NCBI GenBank assembly: GCA_030686995.1 | Contig: CM060708.1 | Location: forward strand, 255,672,044 to 255,736,043 | Direction: 5' to 3' | From: Artemisia argyi | Lineage: Eukaryota > Streptophyta > Magnoliopsida > Asterales > Asteraceae | Length of the DNA: 64,000 nt | Shown here: positions 1 through 9,490 of the stretch, piece after piece | Layout of the letters: every line of letters starts with the position of its first letter | Position numbering within the stretch: the first letter of the stretch is position 1 | Notes under the pieces: model-generated | Told to the model about the DNA's origin: nothing | Seen by the model: the letters and a program-made list of their open reading frames with translations, nothing else | Database searches by the model: none | Program-made: the position numbers and the translations under genes

Positions 1-660
1 AAGCAAACTCATTTGTACACACCCACAACATGGCTTCCCATCTTAAGGTGTGAAAAAAACAACAATGACCGACGAGATTCGAAAAGCATTATTGCAAGCA
101 CAAGGATAATCCAAGTCTGACTCAAAAGCAATTGCAAGAATGGGTTCTTAGTAACTATGGCTTACAGGTGAGTCAAGGGACAATATCGAATACAGTTAAG
201 CGGTCTTTAGAGTATCTCTAACATGGCTTTTGAGAGCTCTGATGAACAGGTAGGTAGTGAAAGCACTCAAGAACTCCAAAATTTGATCAAAGAGTTGGGT
301 TATCGCAATGTTATGGATGTCAAAGATGTCCTAAACCACTCAGAAGAAAATGTAGTTGCGTTGACTGATGAAGAAATTATAGAGAGCGTTATTGGAACAG
401 ATAAAGATGATGAGGTTGATGATTAAAGTTCTACCACAGAGCCCTCTTCACGAAAGAGGCTATGAAAGCGGCAATCACATTGGATAATTTCTTGTTGAGC
501 TATGAGAAAACAACACCAGAAGTTCTTACAATGATAAGAAAAATAGAGATGACACTGAAGGTGGAATCGATTCAACAAAAAACGAAAGACAATAGAATCA
601 TTTTTCTAGAAACCTTTATAAATCATACACGTAATATTAAGTTTATAACAAATTATTAAT
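1..660 (+). pseudogene. Degenerate pogo/Tigger-like transposase with internal deletion
   Basis: Three pieces in different frames look like the two ends of a pogo/Tigger transposase. ATG at 65 opens a short N-terminus (MTDEIRKALLQ). After a one-base frameshift, 99-221 reads through a CENP-B/pogo-type helix-turn-helix (HKDNPSLTQKQLQEW, then VSQGTISNTVKRS) to a stop. The 67-aa ORF at 223-426 (ELGYRNVMDVKDVLNHSEEN, acidic end) and the 65-aa ORF at 462-659 resemble the C-terminal tail, where these proteins have an acidic linker and an end helix. The whole DDE catalytic core that should lie between is absent, so this is a non-functional, internally deleted copy. It may start left of the window. Family assignment is by motif recall only. 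It lies downstream of the visible RER1 exon on the opposite strand, possibly in the RER1 intron. Confidence 0.55.
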
Positions 661-2958
661 ATATATTCTATATGGGGTCTATAGAAATTATAAAAAGTTT
701 ATTATCTTACAAGTTTAGCGAATTATTAGTTTAGCACCCTAACCCCGGATCAGGACATGCAAAAAAATTATTTTAGCTAGTTTATTAATTAATCGAGTAT
801 TAATTTATCAAGTTTCTACTGTAGTAGGCAAGACTACTAAAAGATAGCCACCGTCATTAGACAATGAGAGTGAATTATAGCAAGTATTCAAAAATTATAT
901 CCCATAGATTCCAAGAACGAGAACAAAAAAACTAGATAAAGAAATGGGTGTAAAGGTTTAGTTGTGATTGAAGTAGTTGACAACTATTTTAGGTTGAAGA
1001 ATATCGATAGGAGGAAGTAAACACGTCTTTTAAGAAAAAGAAAAGCGGGACGAAAAAAAAGGGAAAAAAGCTATAAAAGAAATAGAATTAGATCCATTTT
1101 ATTTTATTACTTTTTTTTTTTCTTTTTCTTCATCTTCTTTTTCTACATTTTTTTTTTTTATTTTTCTCAATATTATTTATACTTTCTTTGTCAATATTCC
1201 TCTTCTAACTACTTCAATTACCAATAAATCTTTGACACTCATTTCATGAGCTAATTTCCAATACTCTCATTCTTGTAATGGTATGGATATTCATTTTGAA
1301 ATACTTTATGTGATACTATCTTTTTGTTTATGTATAGTCTAAGAAACTAGGGGTTTGATATCTTTGGACTGAAGTTGATGATCCGCCATTACAGGGATAG
1401 AGCATATAAGGTTATATGCGTATTTCGAGCGCGTGTTGGTTTTTGTCCGTATGACATGTAAGTTGGTAGCAAGGCTCGGCGTTAGAACAACTCAGGGTTT
1501 AAAGAAGGAAATATGTTAACATTGGTTAGCGATTTATTGTATTCTGTATACATGCTCACTTTTGTTAAGTTATACTTTGTTCATTAAGCTCATTATAAGC
1601 TATTAGGCTACCAAAAGTGTGTGTTCATTGGGGCTTGTTAGTCGGTCAAAATAAAATGACTTGCCATAAAAGATTTAGGGGGCCTTTGTTTTAGCTTATA
1701 CAAGGGATTTTTACTGGCCAAAAACTAAAACAATAATTACATAATAGAGAACTAAGATTATACATTGCTCCTTAAGAAAACCTAAAAATAATTGCCCAAA
1801 AAAAAGATAATGCTTTTACAATAGTCAGAAGGTAAACACTCAGAGACTCGCAAAACCACAATTGGTTATTGAAGATAATGCTTTTTACATGACATCCTAA
1901 AAGCATATAATGGGGGAATATCATACATAACTGTTTTTCACAGACCTATAGTATTCAAACTAAATAACTAATATCAACAATTTGTTGAGAAAGCCATTAA
2001 TGACCAAAGTTTCTACCACTTATTAACAAGAAAAACCATAAACACATAACGACCAACTAACTACTCTTGATATAAGTATGTTTATGTGTGTTTACTATTT
2101 CCTATCCAATATCCTCCCCCCTTCTCCTTATGGTTCAATCCTAAATATGAACTGAACACCCTCTTAAGCACGGTAGTGCTACATAATAGTTCACACCAAG
2201 TGATTCATAGTCAATGTGGTGCATCCGTGCATATGGCACATCTCATAATTCGTGTCCACTTCAACTTCTTCATAGACGATGGCCGTATCAAAACCAAGCA
2301 TCAAACTTACAATGGCATCATACTTATTGTAGTTATTCCTTCCTCCTCTCTATTATCCTATCAAGTTTCTATAACCATGCTATTTCTCAATCTTTAGAGA
2401 CACTAAACAAGTCCCCATTTTCAAACACTTAACTATATCACACTATCATCCATAGTTTTCAAGACATCTTCATCAACGTGATAAGCAACTAACTGTCTAT
2501 CGAGTGCCGAGTTTTCTATTACAGACAATGCCAAGCATCCTAGTAATCCCTCCATGAGTAAAACTAAATTCTAAAAATAAAAACACAAATCTTTGTGGTA
2601 TGCAACTAATTACATGATATACCCTTGCAAGCTCAAAACCTAGTTATTTTATTGTTTACGATATACAAAAGTGGCTTAAATGCGTAATAACACTATTAGC
2701 TATTTAAAAAGGCATTCACTTGGTATCTATTGCACAAATTTATCAACTCTAAGCAACTTCAATACGAACAACCTGGTCAAAATCCTAATCTCAATACTTA
2801 TAACCATAAATCAACACACGCCTTAGCATCATTTCACCCCAATTTCAATACTTAATAAGTTAATCCTCATACACCTAAACCTAACACATCACTAAACCAA
2901 CAATTCAATTATAATCACAGCATCAAATAACAACCTCATATAATCAAAAACATTAAAA
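661..2958. other. Non-coding stretch, RER1 intron or 3' flank
   Basis: AT-rich DNA with homopolymer tracts (about 1080-1170). I searched the minus strand for the expected RER1 second exon (the last two membrane segments) and saw nothing matching. The ORFs at 2086-2432 have no recognisable domain and overlap one another in different frames. If RER1 is a working gene, this stretch is part of a large intron. Confidence 0.5.
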
Positions 2959-2962
2959 TTAC

Positions 2963-3402
2963 CAAAACTTAAACTCGGGCAAACGGCGAACAAACGGGCG
3001 AAACTCATCCGAGCTTCGAGACGGCAAAGTAGGGCCATCATTCAAATCCTGAAACTCAGGATCAACTTGAGGAGACAAAAACCCAATAAGCAGATTCAAT
3101 ATATAAATCCCTAAAGCATAAGAGACAACATAAAACCCTTGTACAAACAACACACGAATAGTATAAATAAACGCGATCACGAAAAACCCGATCCATCGGT
3201 AGAGTAAGAAAGGGGTTGACTTGTCTAAAAGATGTTGGAAACGTTGGGACAAGACAAAGGCGTAACGTTGTACGGCTGCTGCTGGTGTGTCGGTTGAATG
3301 GAGTGAACCTGATGATGGTGGTGGTGGTGGTGGTGGTGGTGTTGTGGTGGTCGGTGGTGGTTGTGGGGTAGTGGTGGCGGTTGTGGGGCCCGGATCCATC
3401 AT
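2963..3402 (-). CDS. RER1: RER1-like ER retrieval receptor, exon 1 (partial gene)
   Basis: Rer1 proteins are small four-pass Golgi membrane receptors that return ER membrane proteins through COPI vesicles. The exon encodes a variable proline/threonine-rich N-terminus (residues 1-30), then the conserved core: FQHLLDKSTPFLLYRWIGFF, a first membrane hairpin, FYVVSYALGIYILNLLIGFL, SPQVDPE, and the conserved RRLPEFKF at the end. The frame then runs into TAA, but a GT donor sits exactly inside the last Trp codon (exon end TTTTG, intron GTAATTTT). Plant RER1 proteins continue for roughly 60 more residues (membrane segments 3-4 and a basic tail), and these are not found to the left in this window. 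The start at 3402 is the first of two tandem ATGs. The promoter was shortened or moved by the Helitron 134 bp upstream. Either the intron exceeds 2.9 kb or the gene is truncated. Confidence 0.85.
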
Positions 3403-3536
3403 GTTTTTTTTTAAAGGTTTTTGGGATTTGTTTTTTGTTGTGTGAAGAAGAAACTGATTTGGGGTTAGATGTAGGGAGGAACAGGTACTTTGTGTTTGGG
3501 TAAATCTGGTTTTACATAAATCATTTAATTAAAATA
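3403..3536 (-). promoter_or_regulatory. RER1 5' UTR/proximal promoter remnant
   Basis: Only 134 bp of native-looking upstream sequence separate the RER1 ATG from the Helitron end at 3537. The last 29 bp (3508-3536) recur exactly beyond the other Helitron end at 12028-12056, which places the rest of the ancestral upstream region there. No confident TATA box was identified. Confidence 0.45.
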
Positions 3537-3550
3537 CTAGTTATAATGCC

Positions 3551-3562
3551 CGCGCATGCGCG
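3551..3562 (-). other. Helitron 1 3'-terminal hairpin
   Basis: Perfect 12-bp palindrome CGCGCATGCGCG located 10 bp inside the CTAG terminus. It corresponds to the 3' hairpin thought to signal the end of Helitron rolling-circle transfer. Confidence 0.8.
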
Positions 3563-3769
3563 AGTTTTTTTCTAATATTTTAAATAAATTATTTTTTTAA
3601 TTCAAGATTTCATAATTTTGTAATCTAATCTTGCTAGAGGAGGTGTTTGGTACTGACTCCTTTCCATTCTAGCAACAGGTATGAAATAATCATCATCCTA
3701 CAGGTTATAGTTGATATGTACTAAAGTGATATTATGTAATTCATATGTATAAAAATGCAGCTAGTACAT

Positions 3770-4099
3770 GTACAATATCATTTGCTATCTTTTGTCACCA
3801 CATCTTAATTCTTAACTATCAATTTGTACTTGCAGCAGGGCAATATAGCCAATAACTTTCAAGCATAAATTCATATCATGTAGTAACACTTATGGCACTC
3901 ATGCAATTTTCATATTGAAAAGATGACTAAGCAGGTACAATATCATTTGCTATCTTTTGTCACCACATCTTAATTCTTAACTGTCAATTTGTACTTGCAG
4001 CAGGGCAATATAGCCAATAACTTTCAAGCATAAATTCATATAATGTAGTAACACTTATGGCACTCATGGAATTTTCATATTGAAAAGATGACTAAGTAG
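3770..4099. repeat. Tandem repeat, 2 x 165 bp
   Basis: Units 3770-3934 and 3935-4099 are nearly identical, with only a few substitutions visible (for example ACTATC versus ACTGTC, and GCAG versus GTAG at the unit ends). The repeat is inside Helitron 1 near its 3' end and non-coding. Its function is unknown. Confidence 0.9.
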
Positions 4100-4835
4100 T
4101 AGATATGGCAAGTTTGACCCATCTATATACAAACTCATACCAAAGAACTACCCATTTTGGGCTCAGAAACATGAGAGCCATCAAGCAACATTAGCAACAA
4201 CATTAACATTCTTCGCAAGAAGAGTCACAAAACCATAACATGAGAATATACTATAAACTCAAACCAAATAGATACTACGAAACATAAACCTCATTCCAAC
4301 AATGAATTTACTAACTTGATCTTATGTGGTAGATAAAAGAGAAGGTATTTGTAGTTACCATCGGCATAAAATCTACTCATATTTTTCGGGAACATTATTA
4401 CCGTTAAACACTAAAATTCACCCAGAAATTAGATTCAGTTTTCACATACTTCACATTCTAGGATTTATCTGCTCCACTAAAATCCAGTTGACCATTATCA
4501 CAATCCAATTAATCCTAAGCTTAAGCTTCCAATTTCAGTATATCAATTTAAAAATCCATGTTCAAAATCAAGCCCAAACTCCACAAGCACTATAAAAATC
4601 ATTAGTGTATTTTTAAAGTTTTACCTCAGAATACTTTAGTTCCATTGTGCCATCCTTTACATATCAATAATTATTAAAAGAAAATACCATCTTGTTGATC
4701 ATCTGGCAGTACCGGTAACTCCTCATATAAGTAGGCCCACTACTTAATTAATGAGCGAGTGACACCAGCCGGGTCACTTCCACGCACCAGGGGTGTAGCC
4801 TTTGAAAGAATGGTGGTTCAACAATGATAGACTAA

Positions 4836-5601
4836 GGGTGTGTTTGTTTTATTAAGATGTTTTGGGTCTGAATCTGACTACCGCATCTTACTGGTAAGAG
4901 GTAGATATAAAGTCTGAATCTAACTGAAATAATGTTGTTTGTTTTTTATAAGTGTCTGAATGATTTTAATTGTCTATTTTTCTTAAGTATATGTAAAACT
5001 ATAGCAATACGATAAATAAGTAGCTTGTATAAACATGAAACAAAACATTTTTATCATAAATAAACTTGAAAATTCGACTCGATATTGATCCCACAAAATA
5101 TTCAAAACTCAAAAGTACGACAAAATTTCATTCCACACACAACTAAATTTAACAAACTTTTTGGCCCAACTAATCTGATTTTATTTCTATCATGTTAGAT
5201 CACGAAGCCCACATCATTTGACATACAGACGGGTTCAAAGTCCAACCTAATAAACCAATCCAAACAAAAAAGACTTATTTAATCCTAACTATAAAACAAA
5301 ACTTGCAACCCTAATATTATATCTCAACCACACATTTTTTACCTACACCTTTTGCCACACATTGTGATGCTCTGAACCTTATCACAAAAATACTCACACA
5401 TAAGTACCCTTTTAAATCTTTGACTTTCTTTCAGACAACAAGTGTATCACTCGTTTGTTGTTTATGGTTTTGATTGAAAGATCGATTATGGGTTAACAAA
5501 TTTTTTTAAAGATTTTGTGAACAATACTTTGAAAAAGAACTTGAAATCTTGGTTTTGTTGTTTATGCTATATATTTTCAGAAACACGTTTTTGGTTTTCT
5601 T

Positions 5602-5646
<45 letters not shown>

Positions 5647-6035
5647 CTTGTTTAAACGAACCACAACCATAAAATAATATTGGAATCTTGTTTTAAAGAA
5701 CAAGTTCTTGCTATGGATCGATGATGATGGGTTCTTTGTGAAAATCTTTAAAGATTTTGTGAACAATATTTTTAAAAAAAGAACTTGAGATCTTTGTATT
5801 TTTAGGTGTGTTTGAAGTGGGTGAGAGGCAACCAAATCTTTTTCAAGGTTAAGGTCGAGTAAGGGTTAGAGATAGTCAGACTCAGACATGTTCACAGCCT
5901 CTAACTCAGTCAGAGTTATTACGTCTGACCGCGTCTGACCCATGATGAAAAAACAAACAACAAAAAGGTCTGACCGCGTCTGACCGGTCAGACTCAGATG
6001 CGATTCAGACATATTTTGCAAAAACAAACACACCC
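4836..6035. mobile_element. PIF/Harbinger-type non-autonomous element (1200 bp)
   Basis: The ends form inverted repeats, GGGTGTGTTTGTTTT at 4836 and its complement ending at 6035, and are flanked by the 3-bp direct repeat TAA (4833-4835 and 6036-6038), the classic Harbinger target duplication. Subterminal regions contain repeated TCTGAC/GTCAGA motifs (for example TCTGACCGCGTCTGACC near 5925 and 5975) that could be transposase-binding sites. There is no transposase ORF. The 109-aa reading frame at 5506-5835 is a by-product of the poly-T run. The element is nested in Helitron 1. Confidence 0.8.
5603..5646. repeat. Poly-T run, 44 nt
   Basis: Uninterrupted T homopolymer inside the Harbinger-type element. 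Its exact length is likely unreliable in an assembly. Confidence 0.95.
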
Positions 6036-6038
6036 TAA

Positions 6039-7449
6039 GTGATTATTAAATAGCATTTGGGATTTCTTACACTATAGGAGTTCTTACTTTTTGATATTGA
6101 AATAAGCAGAAACTGCAAGGCCATAAGCAATGCTAGGAACATCCCAGTGAGTACTTACTATAATGGGAAGGGACACGTGTATTAGAAGATTGCAGAGTAA
6201 TAACTTCCTGGTATTATCTAATTGTCATCTGGTGCTCAAATAATACAATTCGAGAAACTTAGAAATAGGCTTATACATATAAAGATCAAAGGTATATACC
6301 TATTAATGTCAAGGGCATAGGCTCCACCTTGAGGTTGATCATCAATCACGATTTCTTGTGACATGAACTTTGTTTTATATGCAGTCGAAGTTGATGAGCG
6401 TCTCGCTTACCAACGGCTTTTGTTGCTTCAATACATACATTAATATATACACTAACAAAAAGATTAACAAACCTGGAAAATTATTTAATAAAAGCTATTC
6501 TATTTAGTTAGTTCATACCACCATCAAATGCGAGCAAATTGATGTCCACTGTTTTCATATCACGTCATTATCAAAAGACTATTTAGAAGCTTATATTTAT
6601 GATACATAACCCATGTATGCCCATAAGCAAGCCTAACTACTATGTTAATTTTGCCACTGTTTGTTGAAGATAATCCGTCCATATTAAATACTATAAAAAT
6701 CCAAATAAATTTAGGATACCCTATAAAAAAACACTAACATGTTACAGTAGTCCAAGAGAATGGCCAGCAGGATTAACCGAAGTATGAAACTTTTGCTTTC
6801 ACCTTCTTCCTCTGTTCCAATAAGCAAAGAAAAATCATCAAAAATCATGTCTTAATTTACCATCATGTCTATAAAAAAAATGAACTAAAAAGACATGTAT
6901 AGGTAATTACCTGCAATACATTTGTCACACTTCTTTATCCATTCACTGAATCATGCAAAGAATGAGGTTTATGTTTGGACAACTTTTGCCCCATTTTCTT
7001 TATAACTAGATTCTAAGAATTTCATCATTTACTCGTTAGAGATAAAATCCAAGCCTAATCGACCTATTCATGATGATAAGTAACTGAGTAAAATCTTCCG
7101 CGTCCCATTTCGTCACAATAACAGAACTACTCTAGAAAGTTCACATTAACCCAAAATTTTGGTTCTCCAAAACCTAAATGACAATATCCTTTAGTATCTG
7201 GTGCTTACTTACACTTTAAGAAACAATGCATGAAAAATCATTTGCTATAATCCTATTAAGCATTCAAAGGATCACATGAACTGCTATGATTTCAATCCCG
7301 TATCCCACAAACAAAACATAGTAATCAAACAATAAGGCCACATACGATTTTTTTAGACCGGATGTTTAGATGGAATGTTTAAATGAAACACATGACAAAT
7401 ATCAATAACTTGCTAACAAACTAATTTGAGTTATTCAAAAACTACTCAC
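6039..7449. other. Helitron 1 interior, no gene recognised
   Basis: AT-rich sequence downstream (in the Helitron sense) of the TPR exon. No open frame longer than about 60 codons carries a recognisable motif. Confidence 0.5.
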
Positions 7450-7519
7450 CATTTGCGCATATATGCCTTTGGTATCGAGGCGTCCAACTTAATTGCTCTG
7501 TTTGCATCATAAACAGCCT
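7450..7519 (-). pseudogene. Captured TPR exon, SGT1-like
   Basis: A 70-bp exon bounded by a good acceptor (TTATTGCAG, ending 7520) and donor (GTGAGT starting 7449). It encodes EAVYDANRAIKLDASIPKAY followed by MRK, the helix-turn-helix part of a tetratricopeptide repeat and very close in style to the third TPR of SGT1 co-chaperones. The SGT1 CS and SGS domains are not seen. The long frame around it (7446-7706) is mostly intron sequence. Interpreted as a gene fragment carried by Helitron 1; other TPR proteins are possible sources. Confidence 0.55.
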
Positions 7520-7873
7520 CTGCAATAATACAATTGTAATACCTCAACCTAGCCGGATCGACACAAAACCGTGTCAATACTGTTGTCCCCGGATTAAGTA
7601 GACCAAACAAACAATCCCAGCAATAAGTAATGGTGTCAATTAATAAAATGGTATATTGATGAAAATAAGCTTCTAGTGAAAATCGTGATCCTACTCGTTG
7701 TCTCACAAAATCGGATAGAGGTCGTAAGATCCTACCACAATGAAGCTTTTATATGTAGTGTAGTCATATAGATATAAAGCCCACACACGGAGTTTTATGC
7801 TAATGGAAAATTCAGTAAAGGCTTATGTGAGATTCCATAGTCAGTTTGAGTATAAATTACTTAAAAAAGGTAC

Positions 7874-7968
7874 CTGTAAGCATCACTCAATAGGGTCGAA
7901 ACATTGCTATTGTCATTATAATCAGGTCCAACGGTGTGGATTACATGCAATGCAAGCAATTTAAACCC
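7874..7968 (-). pseudogene. Captured macro-domain exon (C-proximal piece)
   Basis: A 95-bp exon flanked by an acceptor (TGCAG ending 7969) and donor (GTACC starting 7873). Its translation GFKLLALHVIHTVGPDYNDN followed by SNVSTLLSDAYR matches the macro-domain segment with the VIHTVGP strand and the L..AY helix. Macro domains bind or hydrolyse ADP-ribose. The exon follows in order after the macro exon at about 8058-8165 on the same strand, so both probably came from one gene. Confidence 0.6.
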
Positions 7969-8057
7969 CTGCATTGATTTTTTGGGCCATGAGTTTCATA
8001 CAGAGATATGACGCAAAGAATAATGATCGAATAAAAAAAATCCTGAGATAATGATGG

Positions 8058-8165
8058 GTTATTCTTGTTTTTCCAGTTAGGCAACGAATTCCAGGGTGGA
8101 CATCGGGAACTTCATAGCATGTTGTTCCAAGTTCTGGCCAGGTGGTATGTGTATAGCTACGGTAG
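8058..8165 (-). pseudogene. Captured macro-domain exon, frameshifted
   Basis: The minus strand reads AIH in one frame, then after a short indel WPELGTTCYEVPDVHPGIRC and LTGKTRIT in another. This matches the macro-domain region A-G-PEL...C..V.....RC..GEARIT that directly precedes the VIHTVGP strand found in the exon at 7874-7968. The indel and the substituted glycine-rich ADP-ribose loop show it is dead. Edges are approximate. Confidence 0.55.
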
Positions 8166-8689
8166 TTACACAACATTTGTTAACAATGTTTACAGAATAA
8201 GTAGAAGCAGATAATTGGCTGTAACAAAAAGCAATGCAAGAGATAGCGTATGGATTTTGCTTCTGCTGTGACGACACACAATAATCAGATATAGTCTAAT
8301 ATTAGCAAACCTTTGGAACACTAAAATCACTAAAAAGATAAATATAGTCCGCTTTCCCATTGAACCTAAAAAAGTTATAAAATGATGATGATATTTGTAC
8401 TTAAAGTAGTTTCAATATAACTTTGACACTGTTTAAGCAAGAAGGTTGATCACATATTGCATAATCAGCCTTTTTTGCACATAAAACCCATCAAATATTT
8501 TAAAGATTATGACTCAAGGTAGTTTTCAACTGACAAGATGAGATCACCTTTACAGCAGCAAGTCAACAAAAGACCCCATCATTATTTTTGAAAAGTATCA
8601 GGATTTTATCATAACTTTTGAAATTACAATAAGAGGAAAATGATGATGTAGCAATAAACGCAAGCATTGACAGAAAGGACCCATCATAC

Positions 8690-8921
8690 CTGATTTGCAG
8701 CATTGCATATTTTATTTGCAGCATTGCGTTTTTGTCTCAAGTGCTTCCTGGCCGGTTCTGAAAGGCCCTCAACTAAAACACAGGGCATTGGCAGCCACCA
8801 TATCTCTTTGTTCCTGTCAGGCTAAGGGATTTGTCGGAATGACCCGGTCTGTGATTTCTTGTACATGCTTCCTTGTTCGTCGTAGCATAATTCTGTTTCT
8901 TGAAAACTCTCTAATATTTTC
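8690..8921 (-). pseudogene. Captured PRONE (RopGEF) exon with stop and frameshift
   Basis: A 232-bp exon with an acceptor (TGTTGTAG ending 8922) and donor (GTATGATGG starting 8689). It starts ILESFQETELCYDEQGSMYK, then TGSFRQIP. After an in-frame stop and a frame change it continues KEIWWLPMPCV, then GLSEPARKHLRQKRNAANKI. These are the PRONE-domain landmarks of plant ROP guanine nucleotide exchange factors (the E.WWLP.P.V..GLS...RK.L...R..ANQI block). Only this one exon of the domain is present. It is carried in sense orientation by Helitron 1. Confidence 0.7.
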
Positions 8922-9111
8922 CTACAACAGAAAAATGGGATCCGTTTTAATGAAAAGTTTTAAGAAATTTAATTTCAAGAATTATAATCTTTATACAAAA
9001 CTGAAAGCAATACATCAACTAATAAACTTTTATACAAACTTACACGCTTATCCACTTAGATTGTTAACCGAATTAGCATCCCTGTCATCTTCTTCCCGTA
9101 TTTTCACAAGT

Positions 9112-9240
9112 TCAACCTACACCCGTTCCAGAATCACCATCTTCTGCGGATGCAACTCCCTCTGAAAACTCATCCGCACCTTCTCTAATTCCAACATCTG
9201 CTACTGTTTTGCTGACATAAGATTTACGCTTGGAAGACAT
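9112..9240 (-). pseudogene. Possible captured first exon, unknown gene
   Basis: ATG at 9240 opens a 42-residue hydrophilic frame (MSSKRKSYVSKTVADVGIRE, acidic/Gly end) that stops at 9112. A one-base shift would continue it into a second charged stretch, VELVKIREEDDRDANSV, down to about 9060 before a GTAAGT donor-like site. An E2F-type site and a CGACGTCG palindrome lie 210-250 bp upstream. I do not recognise the protein. It may be the 5' end of a cell-cycle gene picked up with its promoter, or chance. Confidence 0.3.
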
Positions 9241-9452
9241 GGAAGAAACGTCATCTTCACAGAAACTAAACTTCATACTACCATATCTAGAACTTACAGT
9301 AAAAAGGTGAGAGTAATAAATGAAACCAAACACTATAACAAAGCAAACGGTCAATGGATCAATTAAGGTAGACCAAACAAACCGGACTGGGGCAAAAATC
9401 ATATATACAGGCCAATGGATCAATCGAGGCAGACCAAAAATAGTCCAACAAT

Positions 9453-9490
9453 TTTGGCGGGAAAAGCCCGCGTCAAAACGACGTCGTTTT
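9453..9490 (-). promoter_or_regulatory. E2F-like site and AAAACGACGTCGTTTT palindrome
   Basis: TTTGGCGGGAAA at 9453-9464 fits the E2F consensus. The perfect 16-bp palindrome AAAACGACGTCGTTTT at 9475-9490 contains the bZIP core GACGTC. The pair, about 20 bp apart, sits 213-250 bp upstream of the ATG at 9240 (-), as in promoters of S-phase genes. It is within Helitron 1, so it is probably a captured promoter. Confidence 0.45.

Noticed and set aside
5506..5835. 109-aa lysine-rich ORF on the minus strand
   Set aside because: Its core is a 44-nt poly-T run read as poly-lysine inside a Harbinger-type element.
7446..7706. 86-aa ORF as a complete small TPR protein
   Set aside because: Only the last 25 residues are TPR-like and they coincide with a 70-bp exon between good splice sites; the rest is intron read-through.
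8695..9165. 156-aa plus-strand ORF
   Set aside because: Antisense shadow of the PRONE exon and the possible first exon on the minus strand; no motif of its own.
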